The notes under the pieces: model-generated | Seen by the model: only the letters and a program-made list of their open reading frames with translations | What the model was told of the DNA's origin: nothing | Databases searched by the model: none | Translations under genes and position numbers: made by a program | Assembly: GCF_022549215.1 (NCBI RefSeq) | Contig: NZ_JAKZFC010000001.1 | Coordinates: 310,001 to 374,000 of the forward strand | DNA: 64,000 bases | Direction: 5' to 3' | DNA from: Solibacillus palustris | GTDB taxonomy: Bacteria > Bacillota > Bacilli > Bacillales_A > Planococcaceae | Shown here: positions 36,050-46,003 of the stretch, piece after piece | Layout of the letters: every line of letters starts with the position of its first letter | Numbering within the stretch: position 1 is the stretch's first letter

Positions 36050-37348
36050 GTGGAAAGAATTATTGTTACTGGGGGTAAAACGCTAAAAGGTAACGTACGT
36101 GTCGAAGGTGCAAAAAATGCTGTATTACCGATTTTAGCTGCATCTCTATTAGCTTCTAAAGATAAAAATATTATAAAAGATGTACCAAACTTAGCAGATG
36201 TAAGTACAATCAGCGAAGTATTGAAAAGCTTAAATGCAAAAGTAGAATATAAAGTTGAACATAATGAACTGATCATTGATACGTCTATGAAGCTTTCTAG
36301 TGAAGCACAATTCGAGTTTGTTAGCAAAATGCGTGCCTCAATTTTAGTAATGGGGTCATTATTAGCTCGTAATGGTTATGCACGTGTAGCATTACCTGGT
36401 GGATGTGCAATTGGTTCACGTCCAATAGAACTTCATTTAAAAGGCTTCGAAGCAATGGGTGCTAAAATATCATTTGGTCATGGTTATGTAGAAGCAAAAG
36501 TAATAGAAGAATTAAAAGGCGCAGAGATTTATTTAGACTTCCCAAGTGTTGGGGCGACTGAGAATATTATGACAGCTGCAGCATTAGCAAAAGGCATAAC
36601 AGTCATTGAAAATGCAGCTAAAGAGCCTGAAATTGTTGATTTAGCAAACTTCATTAATGCAATGGGCGGTCGTGTCATCGGTGCAGGTACTGATACGATA
36701 CGTATTGAAGGTGTGAAAGAATTAAAAGGTTGCGAGCATTATATTATTCCAGACCGTATCGAAGCAGGGACGTTTATGGTGGCTGCAGCAATTACTCGTG
36801 GTGATGTATTTATCGAAAACGCTGTACCAGAGCATATGACGGCATTGATTGCAAAAATGCGCGAAATGGGTGTTGAAGTAATCGAAGAAGGTGAAGGTCT
36901 ACGCGTACGTGCAAACGATCCGTTAAAAGCAGTGGATATTAAAACTATGCCACACCCAGGCTTCCCAACAGATATGCAATCACAAATGATGGCATTAATG
37001 TTAACGGCTAAAGGCACAAGTATCATCACTGAAACTGTATTTGAAAATCGTTTCATGCACGTAGAAGAATTCCGCCGCATGAACGCGGACGCTAAGATTG
37101 AGGGCCGTTCTGTATTTATTGAAGGTGATAAAAACCTACAAGGTGCAGAAGTTTCAGCAACAGATTTACGAGCAGCAGCAGCACTAATTTTAACAGGATT
37201 AGTTTCTGAAGGTGTAACACGCGTTACAGAATTACATCACTTAGACCGTGGCTACGTGGACTTCCACAAAAAATTAGCGGCTTTAGGTGCAAATATTGAG
37301 CGCGTAGATATAGAAGAAGTTGTAGTAGAAACAGTGGTAACGGTATAA
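36050..37348 (+). CDS. murAA: UDP-N-acetylglucosamine 1-carboxyvinyltransferase 1
   Basis: Main MurA enzyme. 432 residues, GTG start with GGAGGGAC ahead. Active-site Cys in [11 protein letters not shown], so fosfomycin-sensitive chemistry is expected. It differs from the paralog at 9137 in the loop (CAIGSRP against CFLGPRP). In B. subtilis murAA is the essential copy and murAB is dispensable; gene order here (murAA-spoIID-spoIIQ) matches that copy. Confidence 0.96.
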   Translation: MERIIVTGGKTLKGNVRVEGAKNAVLPILAASLLASKDKNIIKDVPNLADVSTISEVLKSLNAKVEYKVEHNELIIDTSMKLSSEAQFEFVSKMRASILVMGSLLARNGYARVALPGGCAIGSRPIELHLKGFEAMGAKISFGHGYVEAKVIEELKGAEIYLDFPSVGATENIMTAAALAKGITVIENAAKEPEIVDLANFINAMGGRVIGAGTDTIRIEGVKELKGCEHYIIPDRIEAGTFMVAAAITRGDVFIENAVPEHMTALIAKMREMGVEVIEEGEGLRVRANDPLKAVDIKTMPHPGFPTDMQSQMMALMLTAKGTSIITETVFENRFMHVEEFRRMNADAKIEGRSVFIEGDKNLQGAEVSATDLRAAAALILTGLVSEGVTRVTELHHLDRGYVDFHKKLAALGANIERVDIEEVVVETVVTV

Positions 37349-37364
37349 CCGTTTAAGTATTTTT

Positions 37365-37413
37365 AAGCATCTAGTTGCTCGAATAGAATTTCGAGCAACT
37401 AGATGCTTTTTAT
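37365..37413 (+). terminator. murAA terminator
   Basis: A perfect 19-base stem (37365-37383 with 37390-37408) followed by a T run. Confidence 0.85.
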
Positions 37414-37501
37414 ATTGCTTAGACATATAGTAGGAAATATTTTTCTATAGAATTTTTTGAGTTTTCAGGTATATCTACTGGCAAAAATCATACATTGTCA
37501 C

Positions 37502-38407
37502 ATGAAAAAAATCATTCTCACGTTGTTAGTAATTAGCTTATTCCTTACGCCAGTTTTTATGCAAAAAGGTGAGACAAAACAATCGATTTCTACTATAGAA
37601 ACACCGAAAGATGAATGTCCAATATTCATCAAAATCAATAATACTTCGATCCCGTTAGAAGAATATTTAGTAGGGGTACTAGCTGGAGAAATGCCAGCGA
37701 GCTTTCATGAAGAAGCACTAAAAGCACAAGCAATCGCCTCAAGGACGTATGTATTAAAGCAAACCAATAATGGACAAACTCCGATTTTAGCAACTACCGC
37801 ACATCAAGTTTTTAATGATAAAGATTTGCGCGAAGAAAGATGGAAGGCCGCGTTTGCACAAAACGAACAAAAGGTGCAACAGGCTGTCGAGCAAACTAAA
37901 CAACAAGTGCTTACTTATAACGATCAGTTAATTACAGCAATGTTCCATGCTTCTTCCTTCGAACAAACTGAGTCCGCCCAAAATTATAGCAATAGCATAG
38001 TTCCCTATTTACAGTCTGTCTCATCACCAGAGCCGCTTGAAGAAACGGAAACTACTTACACATACAGTGAATTAAACAAGCTGCTCAAACAAAATTTCAC
38101 AATGGCACAGTACAAAAATACGAAAGTTAGCATTAATAGCTCAGGACGCGTGCAATCTATTACAATTGCAAATAAAACGTGGTCAGGGCGTGAAATGCGA
38201 GAATTATTAAATTTACGTGCAACCCACTTTACTTGGCAGTCCACTACAAAGGGGATCACACTAACAACTCTTGGATATGGGCATGGTGTCGGCATGAGTC
38301 AGGAGGGGGCAAATACGCTGGCACAAGGTGGAACCACAGCACAGGAAATTTTGGCGCATTACTATCCGAATACAACATTACAAACTTTTAATTATTGTCA
38401 AAAATAA
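37502..38407 (+). CDS. spoIID: Stage II sporulation protein D
   Basis: Peptidoglycan lytic transglycosylase of the engulfment machinery. About 301 residues from ATG 37502; no good ribosome binding site is visible, and a TTG at 37457 would add 15 residues without improving it. N-terminal membrane anchor (residues 3-20). Catalytic Glu63 lies in LAGEMP, followed by ALKAQAIASRTY. C-terminal GYGHGVGMSQEGANTLA is a clear SpoIID signature. Confidence 0.93.
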   Translation: MKKIILTLLVISLFLTPVFMQKGETKQSISTIETPKDECPIFIKINNTSIPLEEYLVGVLAGEMPASFHEEALKAQAIASRTYVLKQTNNGQTPILATTAHQVFNDKDLREERWKAAFAQNEQKVQQAVEQTKQQVLTYNDQLITAMFHASSFEQTESAQNYSNSIVPYLQSVSSPEPLEETETTYTYSELNKLLKQNFTMAQYKNTKVSINSSGRVQSITIANKTWSGREMRELLNLRATHFTWQSTTKGITLTTLGYGHGVGMSQEGANTLAQGGTTAQEILAHYYPNTTLQTFNYCQK

Positions 38408-38456
38408 TGTTTAACTTGAGAACTTCCTGTCCACACTCTCTCTTGAGGTGATGAAT

Positions 38457-39107
38457 ATGGGAGAAGATAAACGAAAGCCTTCTCGGAAACCATTTATGGA
38501 GAGACCGTGGTTTTGGCCGGTCATTTATAGTAGCATTGCAGTAATGATTGTTGGTGTTATCTTAAGTTACAATGTTCTGTACAACAGTAAGCAAGATCAG
38601 GTTGCACTTGAAGGACAGCCAGAAACGAATCAACAATCTATTTTGCCAACTGCAACGAAGTTAGAAATGTTAAAATATCCGTTTAAAGAGGAATTATTCA
38701 ATGAAGTAAGCATCGTACAAGAATTTTATGATGTAACTGCTGACGAAGCGACACGAGAAAAAGGATTATTAGTTTTTAATCAAGTGTTTACGACTTCTAC
38801 AGGCGTCTCTATTGCCATTAATAGCGAGCCATTTGAAGTTGTAGCGGCAATGAGCGGCGAGGTCACACAAGTCAAAATGGACGTTTTCAAAGGCAATCAA
38901 ATTACGCTGAAACATCCAAATGGTATGGAAACACGTTACAGCTCAGTCTCTGATATTTTAGTAAAAGAAGGCGACAAAGTTACACAAGGGGAAGCCATTG
39001 CCAAATCGCAAGAAAATGAATGGAACCCTCAAGCAGGCGTTCATTTATACTTTGAATTGGTAGAAGATGGTGTGCTAATCAACCCACGCAAATATTTATC
39101 GTTCTAA
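38457..39107 (+). CDS. spoIIQ: Stage II sporulation protein Q
   Basis: Forespore membrane protein that binds SpoIIIAH across the septum and supports engulfment and forespore activity. 216 residues from ATG 38457 (GAGGTG ahead). One transmembrane segment (about 21-43) and a degenerate M23/LytM domain. The first zinc-ligand site reads TTSTGVSIAI instead of HxGxD. The second, VHLYFEL, keeps a His. It therefore probably has no peptidase activity, as in B. subtilis. Confidence 0.92.
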   Translation: MGEDKRKPSRKPFMERPWFWPVIYSSIAVMIVGVILSYNVLYNSKQDQVALEGQPETNQQSILPTATKLEMLKYPFKEELFNEVSIVQEFYDVTADEATREKGLLVFNQVFTTSTGVSIAINSEPFEVVAAMSGEVTQVKMDVFKGNQITLKHPNGMETRYSSVSDILVKEGDKVTQGEAIAKSQENEWNPQAGVHLYFELVEDGVLINPRKYLSF

Positions 39108-39204
39108 ATTCGCAAACTAATTCGAATAAACCTAAACGTTGACACATAAGGTGAACCAATAAGAACTAAACACTCTTCATACATTTTATAGAGAGGAAGA
39201 GAAC

Positions 39205-39486
39205 GTGCACGAGCATATTCGGCAGCGTTGCGTTCGATTAGGTGAGCTGTTTGTGGAGACAGGTGGAACGGTGCGTGCTCTTGCCAGTAAAACAGGATTT
39301 TCGAAAAGTACGGTGCATAAGGATTTAACAGAAAGGCTTGTACAAGTAAATGAGCCGCTTGCTAAACAAGTCCAAGACATGCTAGCGTACAATAAATCGA
39401 TTCGACATTTACGAGGCGGAGAAGCAACACGCAAAAAATGGTTAACAAAGCCAATACAATCCCAAGCAATGTCTAGCGAGTTTTAA
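39205..39486 (+). CDS. spoIIID: Sporulation transcription factor SpoIIID
   Basis: Mother-cell DNA-binding regulator that modifies sigma-E-dependent transcription. 93 residues; helix-turn-helix with SKSTVHKDLTERL and the basic C-terminal SIRHLRGGEATRKK, both hallmarks of SpoIIID. GTG start with GAGAGGAAG ahead. Confidence 0.96.
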   Translation: MHEHIRQRCVRLGELFVETGGTVRALASKTGFSKSTVHKDLTERLVQVNEPLAKQVQDMLAYNKSIRHLRGGEATRKKWLTKPIQSQAMSSEF

Positions 39487-39667
39487 CCTCACTAGGCATT
39501 TTTGTATTTCAATGGTACACAAAAAATCCCTATAAATCCCAAAGTAAAGGAAATTCCCTACCATAATTTTAGATGTAATTTACGTATTGTATATGATAAA
39601 ATAATCTAGATAAAGAGAAAAATGAAACGTACACATGTTGAAATCGGTGGAAGGAGATTAAATAAAC

Positions 39668-40663
39668 ATGTTTTCTAAAGATATTGGGATAGATTTAGGT
39701 ACTGCAAACGTGTTAATTCACTTGAAAGGGAAGGGCATTGTCTTAAATGAACCTTCAGTAGTGGCGATTGACAAAAAGAGTGGTAAAGTACTTGCTGTTG
39801 GTGAAGAAGCACGTCAAATGGTAGGGCGTACACCTGGGAATATCGTTGCAATTCGTCCGTTAAAGGATGGAGTAATTGCCGACTTTGATGTAACGGAAGC
39901 CATGTTAAAGCATTTTATCAATAAGTTGGATTTAAAAGGATTCTTATCAAAGCCTCGTATTTTAATTTGTTGTCCGACAAATATTACATCTGTCGAGCAA
40001 AAAGCGATTCGTGAAGCAGCTGAAAAATCAGGTGGCAAAAAGGTTTATTTAGAAGAAGAACCGAAAGTTGCAGCAATTGGAGCTGGTATGGATATTTTCC
40101 AACCAAGCGGTAATATGGTCGTTGATATCGGTGGTGGTACAACAGACGTAGCAGTATTATCAATGGGCGATATCGTAACGAGCGAATCAATTAAAATCGC
40201 AGGCGACGTATTCGACAATGACATCTTGCAATACATAAAGAAAGAATACAAGCTATTAATCGGTGAACGTACAGCAGAGAATATTAAAACAACAATCGGT
40301 ACAGTATTCCCTGATAGCCGCAAAGAAGCGATGGAAATCCGTGGTCGTGATATGGTAACGGGTTTACCACGCACCATCGAAATTCACTCAGTAGAAATTG
40401 AGCAAGCATTGCGTGAATCAGTAAGTATGATTGTACAAGCGGCGAAGGACGTACTTGAAAAAACACCGCCAGAATTATCAGCAGATATTATTGACCGCGG
40501 CGTTATTTTAACAGGTGGTGGTGCATTATTACATGGCATCGACCTATTGCTAATCGAAGAATTAAAAGTACCAGTATTCATTGCTGAAAATCCGATGAAC
40601 TGTGTAGCTGTTGGAACAGGCATTATGTTAGATAATATTGACCGAGCAGTTAGTAATAAATAA
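39668..40663 (+). CDS. mbl: Actin-like rod-shape protein Mbl
   Basis: MreB-family filament protein that directs lateral-wall synthesis. 331 residues. ATPase motifs IGIDLGTANVL, VDIGGGTTDVAVLS and LTGGGALLHGID. Assigned to Mbl rather than MreB because it sits directly after spoIIID and before flhO. Ribosome binding site AAGGAG. Confidence 0.94.
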   Translation: MFSKDIGIDLGTANVLIHLKGKGIVLNEPSVVAIDKKSGKVLAVGEEARQMVGRTPGNIVAIRPLKDGVIADFDVTEAMLKHFINKLDLKGFLSKPRILICCPTNITSVEQKAIREAAEKSGGKKVYLEEEPKVAAIGAGMDIFQPSGNMVVDIGGGTTDVAVLSMGDIVTSESIKIAGDVFDNDILQYIKKEYKLLIGERTAENIKTTIGTVFPDSRKEAMEIRGRDMVTGLPRTIEIHSVEIEQALRESVSMIVQAAKDVLEKTPPELSADIIDRGVILTGGGALLHGIDLLLIEELKVPVFIAENPMNCVAVGTGIMLDNIDRAVSNK

Positions 40664-40734
40664 CTATCCCCACCTATGTTCCTAACATTTAAGTGACTTT
40701 TACCGATATATAATCAATTACGCCTCGGCGTAAT

Positions 40735-40905
40735 TGTGTCCAGGTTCTTTCTAGTATAGTGCCACAGGGCGTGGGTCAGTCAGCTGCTGTCACAGAATGT
40801 GATGTTTTTAGCCTTCGTTTTCCTATTCAGCTGGGGATTGCCCCCACTGAAGTAAGGTCCTACTTGATATTCAAAGCCCACTTATAGAAGTAGGGGAGTT
40901 CTGTA
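40735..40905. repeat. Intergenic repeat, copy 2 (related to 5982-6095)
   Basis: The mbl-flhO gap (40664-40980) is filled by a structured, non-coding element. The core at 40783-40830 has TCACAGAATGTGA, then TTTTTAGCCTTCGTT and TATTCAG, in the same order as copy 1. It continues with GGGGATTGCCCCC and pairs such as AGGTCCTACTTGATA. Likely a dispersed repeat; not a gene. Confidence 0.5.
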
Positions 40906-40980
40906 TCTGTCACTTTACTGATGGTACAAAAAGAATCTGCAGTAGCAAGGTAAATATGACGTAAATTCGAGGTGAAGCGA

Positions 40981-41820
40981 ATGTTTAAAGGGTTTTATAC
41001 AGTAGCGACAGGAATGGTTGCTCAACAACGTAAAACAGAAATTTTAACAAATAATATGGCGAATGCGAATACACCTGGTTTCAAATCAGATCAAACGACA
41101 ATTCGCTCATTTCCAGATATGTTGATGTCGGCAGTAGGTTCAACAAATATTCCTACAGAAAATGGCTTTGCATTAAAAAGACTAGATACAGTTGGCGCAT
41201 TAAATGCGGGTGTATACTTACAAGAAACAATGCCAGACCAAGCACAGGGACAGATTTATTCTACGGGCTTGACGACAGACGTAGCGCTTATTAATAGTCA
41301 AGTTCCAACAGATGTAGCTTCAGGCAACTCCGGGCAAATTTTCTTCCGATTAGAAAACGAAAACGGCACAGAAAGCTATACGCGTAACGGGAATTTTACT
41401 TTAGACGGCGCGGGGAACTTAGTGAATCCAATGGGGTTATTCGTACTTGATGCAAACGGCAACCGTATGCAATTTGCGAACGATAACATTCGTATTGATT
41501 CAACAGGGGCAATTTTCGATGAAAACAACGTACAGGTGGGCGTATTAGGCGTAGCATTTTCGGCAAACCCAGACGTTTTAGTAAAGCGTGGCAATGGTCT
41601 TTACAATACGTTAGATGGTGCAGACTTACCTTCAGCTTACGGACAAGATGGCGTACAATTTTCAATGCAACAACAATACTTAGAAGGTTCTAATGTTGAT
41701 GCTTCAAAAGCAATGACGGACCTTTTAACGGCTTATCGCGCATTTGAAGCCAACCAAAAAGTATTACAGGCATACGATAAAAGTATGGATAAAGCCGTAA
41801 ACGAAATCGGACGTGTGTAA
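40981..41820 (+). CDS. flhO: Flagellar hook-basal body protein FlhO
   Basis: Distal/proximal rod-type structural protein of the FlgF/FlgG family. 279 residues from ATG 40981 with GAGGTGAAG ahead. N-terminal flagellar rod motif LTNNMANANTPGFKSD and a C-terminal helix (NVDASKAMTDLLTAYRAFEANQKVL) typical of axial proteins. Paired with flhP behind mbl as in B. subtilis. Confidence 0.93.
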   Translation: MFKGFYTVATGMVAQQRKTEILTNNMANANTPGFKSDQTTIRSFPDMLMSAVGSTNIPTENGFALKRLDTVGALNAGVYLQETMPDQAQGQIYSTGLTTDVALINSQVPTDVASGNSGQIFFRLENENGTESYTRNGNFTLDGAGNLVNPMGLFVLDANGNRMQFANDNIRIDSTGAIFDENNVQVGVLGVAFSANPDVLVKRGNGLYNTLDGADLPSAYGQDGVQFSMQQQYLEGSNVDASKAMTDLLTAYRAFEANQKVLQAYDKSMDKAVNEIGRV

Positions 41821-41889
41821 CTTCGTTTAGCACAGTGAATTATTTTCATTCATGGGCGAAATTTCGTATAATAAGGAGGTAGTATTCAA

Positions 41890-42729
41890 ATGCTACGTAC
41901 AATGATTACAGCGACAAATACGTTGTCTCAAATCCAGAATCAATTAGATACCATTAGTACAAATATCGCAAATAGTAATACACACGGTTATAAAGCACAA
42001 CAAGCGAATTTTACAGAGCTACTATATCAACAGTTTAATAATGATGAATACGACAAAACTGTACGACAAACACCAGTAGGCATTCGCTATGGAGTTGGAG
42101 CACAAATTGGTCAAATTCAATCAAATCAATCGCAAGGCTCAATCCAAGTAACAGACCGTGACTTAGATTTTGCTTTAACAACGAAAAATCAATACTTCAA
42201 CGTACTGATGACAAATGATGCGGGCGAAACGCGTACAGCATATACACGTAACGGGAGCTTTTACGTATCGCCAGCGCAACCAGGTATTGTAACACTTGTA
42301 AATAGTGATGGCTATCAAGTGGCAGATGTGAATGGTCAAGCAATTACGTTCCCAGACAACGCAACACAGTTTACGATGGATTCAGATGGAACATTAGTAG
42401 TGAATTATGCAAATGGTCAACCACAACGTTTCCAATTAGCTGTTTCAACACTGCAAAAGCCGCAAATTATGGAAAACCTACAAGGTGGTACATACATTGG
42501 CTTGCCAGAAAATCTTGACGAACTTGGTTACACAGAAGCCGAGATTTTAACAGATTTACAGGGGGCAAACCGTCAAGTTGGCATTCAAAAAGGGGCACTT
42601 GAAATGTCAAACGTTGATTTATCGAAAGAAATGACAAATTTAATTCAGGCACAGCGTTCTTACCAGTTCAACACACGTGCGGTAACGATTGCTGATCAAA
42701 TGCTGGGCTTAATAAACGGTATTCGCTAA
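41890..42729 (+). CDS. flhP: Flagellar hook-basal body protein FlhP
   Basis: Second rod/hook family protein, 279 residues. N-terminal ISTNIANSNTHGYKA and C-terminal NVDLSKEMTNLIQAQRSYQFNTRAV are the family's polymerisation helices. AAGGAGG ahead. Its presence implies a flagellated organism; the main fla/che operon is outside the window. Confidence 0.93.
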   Translation: MLRTMITATNTLSQIQNQLDTISTNIANSNTHGYKAQQANFTELLYQQFNNDEYDKTVRQTPVGIRYGVGAQIGQIQSNQSQGSIQVTDRDLDFALTTKNQYFNVLMTNDAGETRTAYTRNGSFYVSPAQPGIVTLVNSDGYQVADVNGQAITFPDNATQFTMDSDGTLVVNYANGQPQRFQLAVSTLQKPQIMENLQGGTYIGLPENLDELGYTEAEILTDLQGANRQVGIQKGALEMSNVDLSKEMTNLIQAQRSYQFNTRAVTIADQMLGLINGIR

Positions 42730-42753
42730 AGGATATTGTAAGGGAGAATAGTT

Positions 42754-43053
42754 ATGACAGATGAGTTTGAACAACAAGCAGCACAGCCGACAATAAAAAA
42801 GACGAGACGTGGCTTCAGAAGAAAACAAGAGACACCACAGCCGGAGCCAACGAACGATCAACCAGTCCGCTGGGTTCAGCTTCGTCTCATTCCCATTTGG
42901 TTACGCATAATTTTAGTAGCAGTACTTTTTGTTGCCGCTGCTGGAATTGGTCTTACAATTGGCTACAGCGTCATTGGTGATGGTGATTCCGCTGACACAT
43001 TAAAATGGAGCACTTGGCAACATTTACTCGATATTATGAGTGGAAAACAGTAA
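42754..43053 (+). CDS. EpuA-family small membrane protein
   Basis: 99 residues: a basic, proline-rich cytoplasmic tail, VRWVQLRLIPIWLRIIL, one transmembrane segment (about 50-72), and an extracytoplasmic GYSVIGDGD motif. This is the PF11772 family, often mislabelled as an RNA polymerase beta subunit; it has no relation to RpoB. Function is not established. It lies between flhP and fabZ. Confidence 0.8.
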   Translation: MTDEFEQQAAQPTIKKTRRGFRRKQETPQPEPTNDQPVRWVQLRLIPIWLRIILVAVLFVAAAGIGLTIGYSVIGDGDSADTLKWSTWQHLLDIMSGKQ

Positions 43054-43124
43054 AGAAGTTGTCATAAACATGATGTTGTGCTACCCTTTTAAGCTAGCTA
43101 ATTGTGACATAAAGAGTAAGTGAG

Positions 43125-43152
43125 CATGGCTGTAGGAAACTTTTTCTACAGC
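43125..43152 (+). other. Hairpin between the EpuA-family gene and fabZ
   Basis: GGCTGTAG and CTACAGCC with a 10-base loop. It lacks a T run, so a terminator role is doubtful. Confidence 0.35.
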
Positions 43153-43223
43153 CTGTTACACATAGTTTATACGAATTTTTTACATAACGATTACCTATCA
43201 AACAAATCAAAGGGGGAAGTTAT

Positions 43224-43658
43224 ATGTTAAATGCAGAGCAAATTCAAAATATTTTACCACATCGTTATCCGTTTCTATTAGTTGATCGTATTTTAGAGAT
43301 TGAAGAAGGTAAGCGTGCAATCGGTTTGAAAAATGTGTCAATTAATGAACAATTTTTCAATGGGCATTTTCCAGGTTATCCAGTTATGCCAGGTGTGTTA
43401 ATTGTGGAAGCATTAGCGCAAGTTGGAGGCGTAGCATTACTTAACACGCCAGCCTATAAAGGGCGTCTTGTATTTTTGACAGGCATTGATAATTGCCGCT
43501 TTAAACGTCAAGTTGTACCGGGCGATCAGCTAAAACTTGAAGTAGAGTTTATAAAATTACGTGGGCAAATGGGCAAAGGGAAAGCAATTGCTACTGTAGA
43601 TGGTGAGCTAGCTTGTGAATGTGAAATCTTATTTGCAATTGGACCAGAACAGCCGTAA
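43224..43658 (+). CDS. fabZ: (3R)-hydroxyacyl-ACP dehydratase FabZ
   Basis: Removes water from 3-hydroxyacyl-ACP in fatty-acid elongation. 144-residue hot-dog fold protein with catalytic His and Glu in [33 protein letters not shown] ahead of the ATG. Corresponds to B. subtilis ywpB. Confidence 0.97.
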   Translation: MLNAEQIQNILPHRYPFLLVDRILEIEEGKRAIGLKNVSINEQFFNGHFPGYPVMPGVLIVEALAQVGGVALLNTPAYKGRLVFLTGIDNCRFKRQVVPGDQLKLEVEFIKLRGQMGKGKAIATVDGELACECEILFAIGPEQP

Positions 43659-43847
43659 TAAAGCAATTTGCAATTATACCGCAAAGATTATAGAATATAT
43701 AGGTTGAAGTGAAATTTTTACCTTTTGACAGGAGTTAAAAAAAAACGGAGCTCTACTGATTAATAACCGTATGCAATTGTCAAAATATAAATATAGAGAA
43801 TGATAACAAGCAAAATTCGGCTTTAAACGTAGGAGGTTTTAAAAGAG

Positions 43848-44231
43848 ATGTATAAACAATTGTCTTCAGGCGTAAAAATTAGTATTACACGATCAATCTC
43901 GACGTCGTTTGAAGCTTATTTAGCAAATATTGGTTGGGATGAAGAAAAATTTTCAATGGAAGACTACATGGTAAGTTGGCAAAGTTACTTCAAGGAAAAT
44001 GCGGCTTGGATCGATAAAATACCAACAGAGGTATTATTAAGCCCTGAATTCCACGAAGAAATCGCCAAGAAAATGGACGAGGTTATTGCAAAAATTTTAA
44101 ATGAAGCGCCAACTGATAAGCAAAAGAAAGAAATTGCGAAGTTACAAAAACAGTTAGGCACGGACTATAAATTTGATTGTAAGGCTGAGGCTGCTTACGT
44201 GGAGCAACTGTTAAAAGATAAATTAAAATAA
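43848..44231 (+). CDS. Hypothetical cytoplasmic protein, 127 aa
   Basis: Good ribosome binding site TAGGAGG and ordinary codon use support a real gene. The protein is soluble and mostly helical by composition, with tryptophans in the first half and a charged lysine-rich C-terminal half (KQKKEIAKLQKQLG). I do not recognise its family. It stands alone between fabZ and a lipoprotein gene, outside the B. subtilis gene order. Confidence 0.7.
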   Translation: MYKQLSSGVKISITRSISTSFEAYLANIGWDEEKFSMEDYMVSWQSYFKENAAWIDKIPTEVLLSPEFHEEIAKKMDEVIAKILNEAPTDKQKKEIAKLQKQLGTDYKFDCKAEAAYVEQLLKDKLK

Positions 44232-44335
44232 TCCCATTTATATGTTGGATAGATCCTTCTTTTCCCGGGCACTATATTTATGATCACTTGAGGTGATTAT
44301 GAATTGAGTTTCTAAGCGAAAGGAGGGATTTTTTT

Positions 44336-44698
44336 ATGCGTACTTCAGCAGTAATGGTAAGTGTATTTTCGCTTTTTCTACTTGCTGGCTGTAACTGGAA
44401 CACAGCTGAGCGTGATACAACAACTCCCGTAGAGGATGTAAAACGTGGAGTAGATGATACGATGGACGATACACGGGATGCCATTGATGATACAATCGAT
44501 ACTGTTGATCCGAATCGACCAAGAAACGGGGAAGTAAACGAAAGTACGATTGATAAGAATGGAACGTATCCAAACGGTTCAAGTAACCCAAATGGTGAAA
44601 ATGGGATAACTGCACCAGGGGCTCCGTCTGTTAATCAAGAGGATATCATCGAGGATAATAAAGATCGCGTAGATAAAGACAAAGTGGATAATCACTAA
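44336..44698 (+). CDS. Small lipoprotein, hypothetical
   Basis: 120 residues with a lipoprotein signal: a hydrophobic stretch then lipobox LLAGC, so Cys19 should be lipidated and the protein anchored outside the membrane. The mature part is hydrophilic, Asp/Asn-rich and probably disordered, with a short repeat pattern (DDTMDDTRDAIDDTIDTVD). AAAGGAGGG ahead. No known function. Confidence 0.7.
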   Translation: MRTSAVMVSVFSLFLLAGCNWNTAERDTTTPVEDVKRGVDDTMDDTRDAIDDTIDTVDPNRPRNGEVNESTIDKNGTYPNGSSNPNGENGITAPGAPSVNQEDIIEDNKDRVDKDKVDNH

Positions 44699-44700
44699 TG

Positions 44701-44738
44701 AAAAAAGGAAGTCCGTATTTAATACGGATTTCCTTTTT
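44701..44738. terminator. Bidirectional terminator between the lipoprotein gene and ywpF
   Basis: AAGGAAGTCCGTATT pairs with AATACGGATTTCCTT (one mismatch), with an A run on the left and a T run on the right, serving both converging genes. Confidence 0.8.
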
Positions 44739-44746
44739 CATTAGCT

Positions 44747-45205
44747 TTATTTAATAACCTGTGTATTCTCTAAACGTTCATTCCGTTCTTGAAGTGATGG
44801 GCGTTCACGCATGCCTTGTTCAAATGCAACAAGTAGCTCATCGTTGCGTAAGCCCTGCTCAAGCAATTGTGACAATAATAACTCAGCGTATTTTTTGCGC
44901 TGTGCTTTCAACCGTCCTTTAAATAGTACCGAAATATTTTGATCAATAGGTGTTAAGGAATGTGCGATAATTGAAAACGGCGCGGGCTCGTTGTCTGGAA
45001 ATGAAATAATAACGCGTGCATCGAGCATTGTACCGGATAAAATGAGCTCGTCAAACAGTTCTTTATATTCTGAAGTTGTAAATGCTTCAATTACCCAAAG
45101 TTGGTGGCTATTTTCTTGGCTGATAATTATGCCATCTGTTAGTGGGATTTTTTTGAGTTTGCCATCTAGTTGTAATTCAAACGAAAGCATTTTAAAAGTT
45201 TTCAA
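44747..45205 (-). CDS. ywpF: YwpF-like family protein
   Basis: 152 residues, begins MKTFKMLSFELQ. I assign it to the YwpF family from the N-terminus and from its position next to the ssbB gene. No signal peptide or membrane segment. Function unknown. It is divergent from ssbB, so the 45206-45458 gap must hold promoters for both. Confidence 0.75.
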   Translation of the reverse strand: MKTFKMLSFELQLDGKLKKIPLTDGIIISQENSHQLWVIEAFTTSEYKELFDELILSGTMLDARVIISFPDNEPAPFSIIAHSLTPIDQNISVLFKGRLKAQRKKYAELLLSQLLEQGLRNDELLVAFEQGMRERPSLQERNERLENTQVIK

Positions 45206-45378
45206 AAATTAACCCCCTTCGAATTTATTGATACATAAAGTATAACATAATCAAATTGCGAAACTGTCAAGATCGGCTACAATAATAATACTTTCAAACC
45301 ATGATTACGTCTTATTTTGTTCAAAAACCAATAATTTTAACGCATCAAAAAAAACAATTTGACTTGTAAAAAGGGCTT

Positions 45379-45391
45379 AAAATTAATTTTT
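45379..45391. promoter_or_regulatory. Possible ComK half-box upstream of ssbB
   Basis: AAAA, five bases, TTTT, the consensus AT-box of the competence regulator ComK, 67 bases before the ssbB start. In B. subtilis ssbB (ywpH) is ComK-controlled. A clean second box is not evident and the region is AT-rich, so the evidence is thin. Confidence 0.3.
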
Positions 45392-45458
45392 CAGATTTTG
45401 AAAAAAATTAGGTAATTATTTATTATGTAGTTACTTTAATACGAAAGGAGGAGAATGC

Positions 45459-45860
45459 ATGAATCATGTTGGAATTGTCGGACGCACGACGAAGGATTTG
45501 AGCCTGCGTCAATTATCAGAAGGGCGTATACAAACAACTTTCACCGTAGCGATAAATCGCCAATATAAAAATAGTGAAGGGGTGAATGAGGCCGATTTTG
45601 TGCAATGTATTGCATGGGGAAAGCTAGCAGAACGGCTTATTAAGTATTGTGGAAAAGGCTCACTGATTGGCATTAAAGGTCGTTTACAAACAGGTTCCTA
45701 TATTAATCGAGAAAACCAAAAAGTGTTTACAACAGATGTTGTAGCCGAGGAAATTCGCTTTTATGCAATGAAGCCAGTTACAAATACCACAGAGGCACCA
45801 TCAATTCCAAAAGATTTTGTATTACCTGAGCAAGAAAGTGAGCTAGTAAAATCGTTATAG
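45459..45860 (+). CDS. ssbB: Single-stranded DNA-binding protein SsbB type
   Basis: 133-residue OB-fold protein: MNHVGIVGRTTKD, FTVAINRQYKN, DFVQCIAWGKLAE. It lacks the long glutamine/glycine-rich tail and acidic tip of the main replication SSB, as expected for the competence paralog that protects incoming transforming DNA. AAAGGAGGAG ahead. It ends the block of genes that matches B. subtilis order. Confidence 0.9.
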   Translation: MNHVGIVGRTTKDLSLRQLSEGRIQTTFTVAINRQYKNSEGVNEADFVQCIAWGKLAERLIKYCGKGSLIGIKGRLQTGSYINRENQKVFTTDVVAEEIRFYAMKPVTNTTEAPSIPKDFVLPEQESELVKSL

Positions 45861-45960
45861 TTTGTCCTAGTTAGCTTAACATTACAATGGACAAGTCTAC
45901 TGTATGACCGCACAGTAAAAATCTATTCCAATCTCAATGAAAACAAGTTGTGAAGTAAGC

Positions 45961-45998
45961 AAAAAATAGAGTCTACTTCAAGGCGTAAAGTAGACTCA
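45961..45998 (-). terminator. ywqA terminator
   Basis: GAGTCTACTT pairs with AAGTAGACTC. On the minus strand it is followed by a run of six T. Confidence 0.75.
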
Positions 45999-46003
45999 AC
46001 ATT

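Noticed and set aside
42754-43053. Annotation of the 99-aa protein as an RNA polymerase beta subunit
   Set aside because: It has one membrane helix and no RpoB motifs; the label is a known error for the EpuA family.
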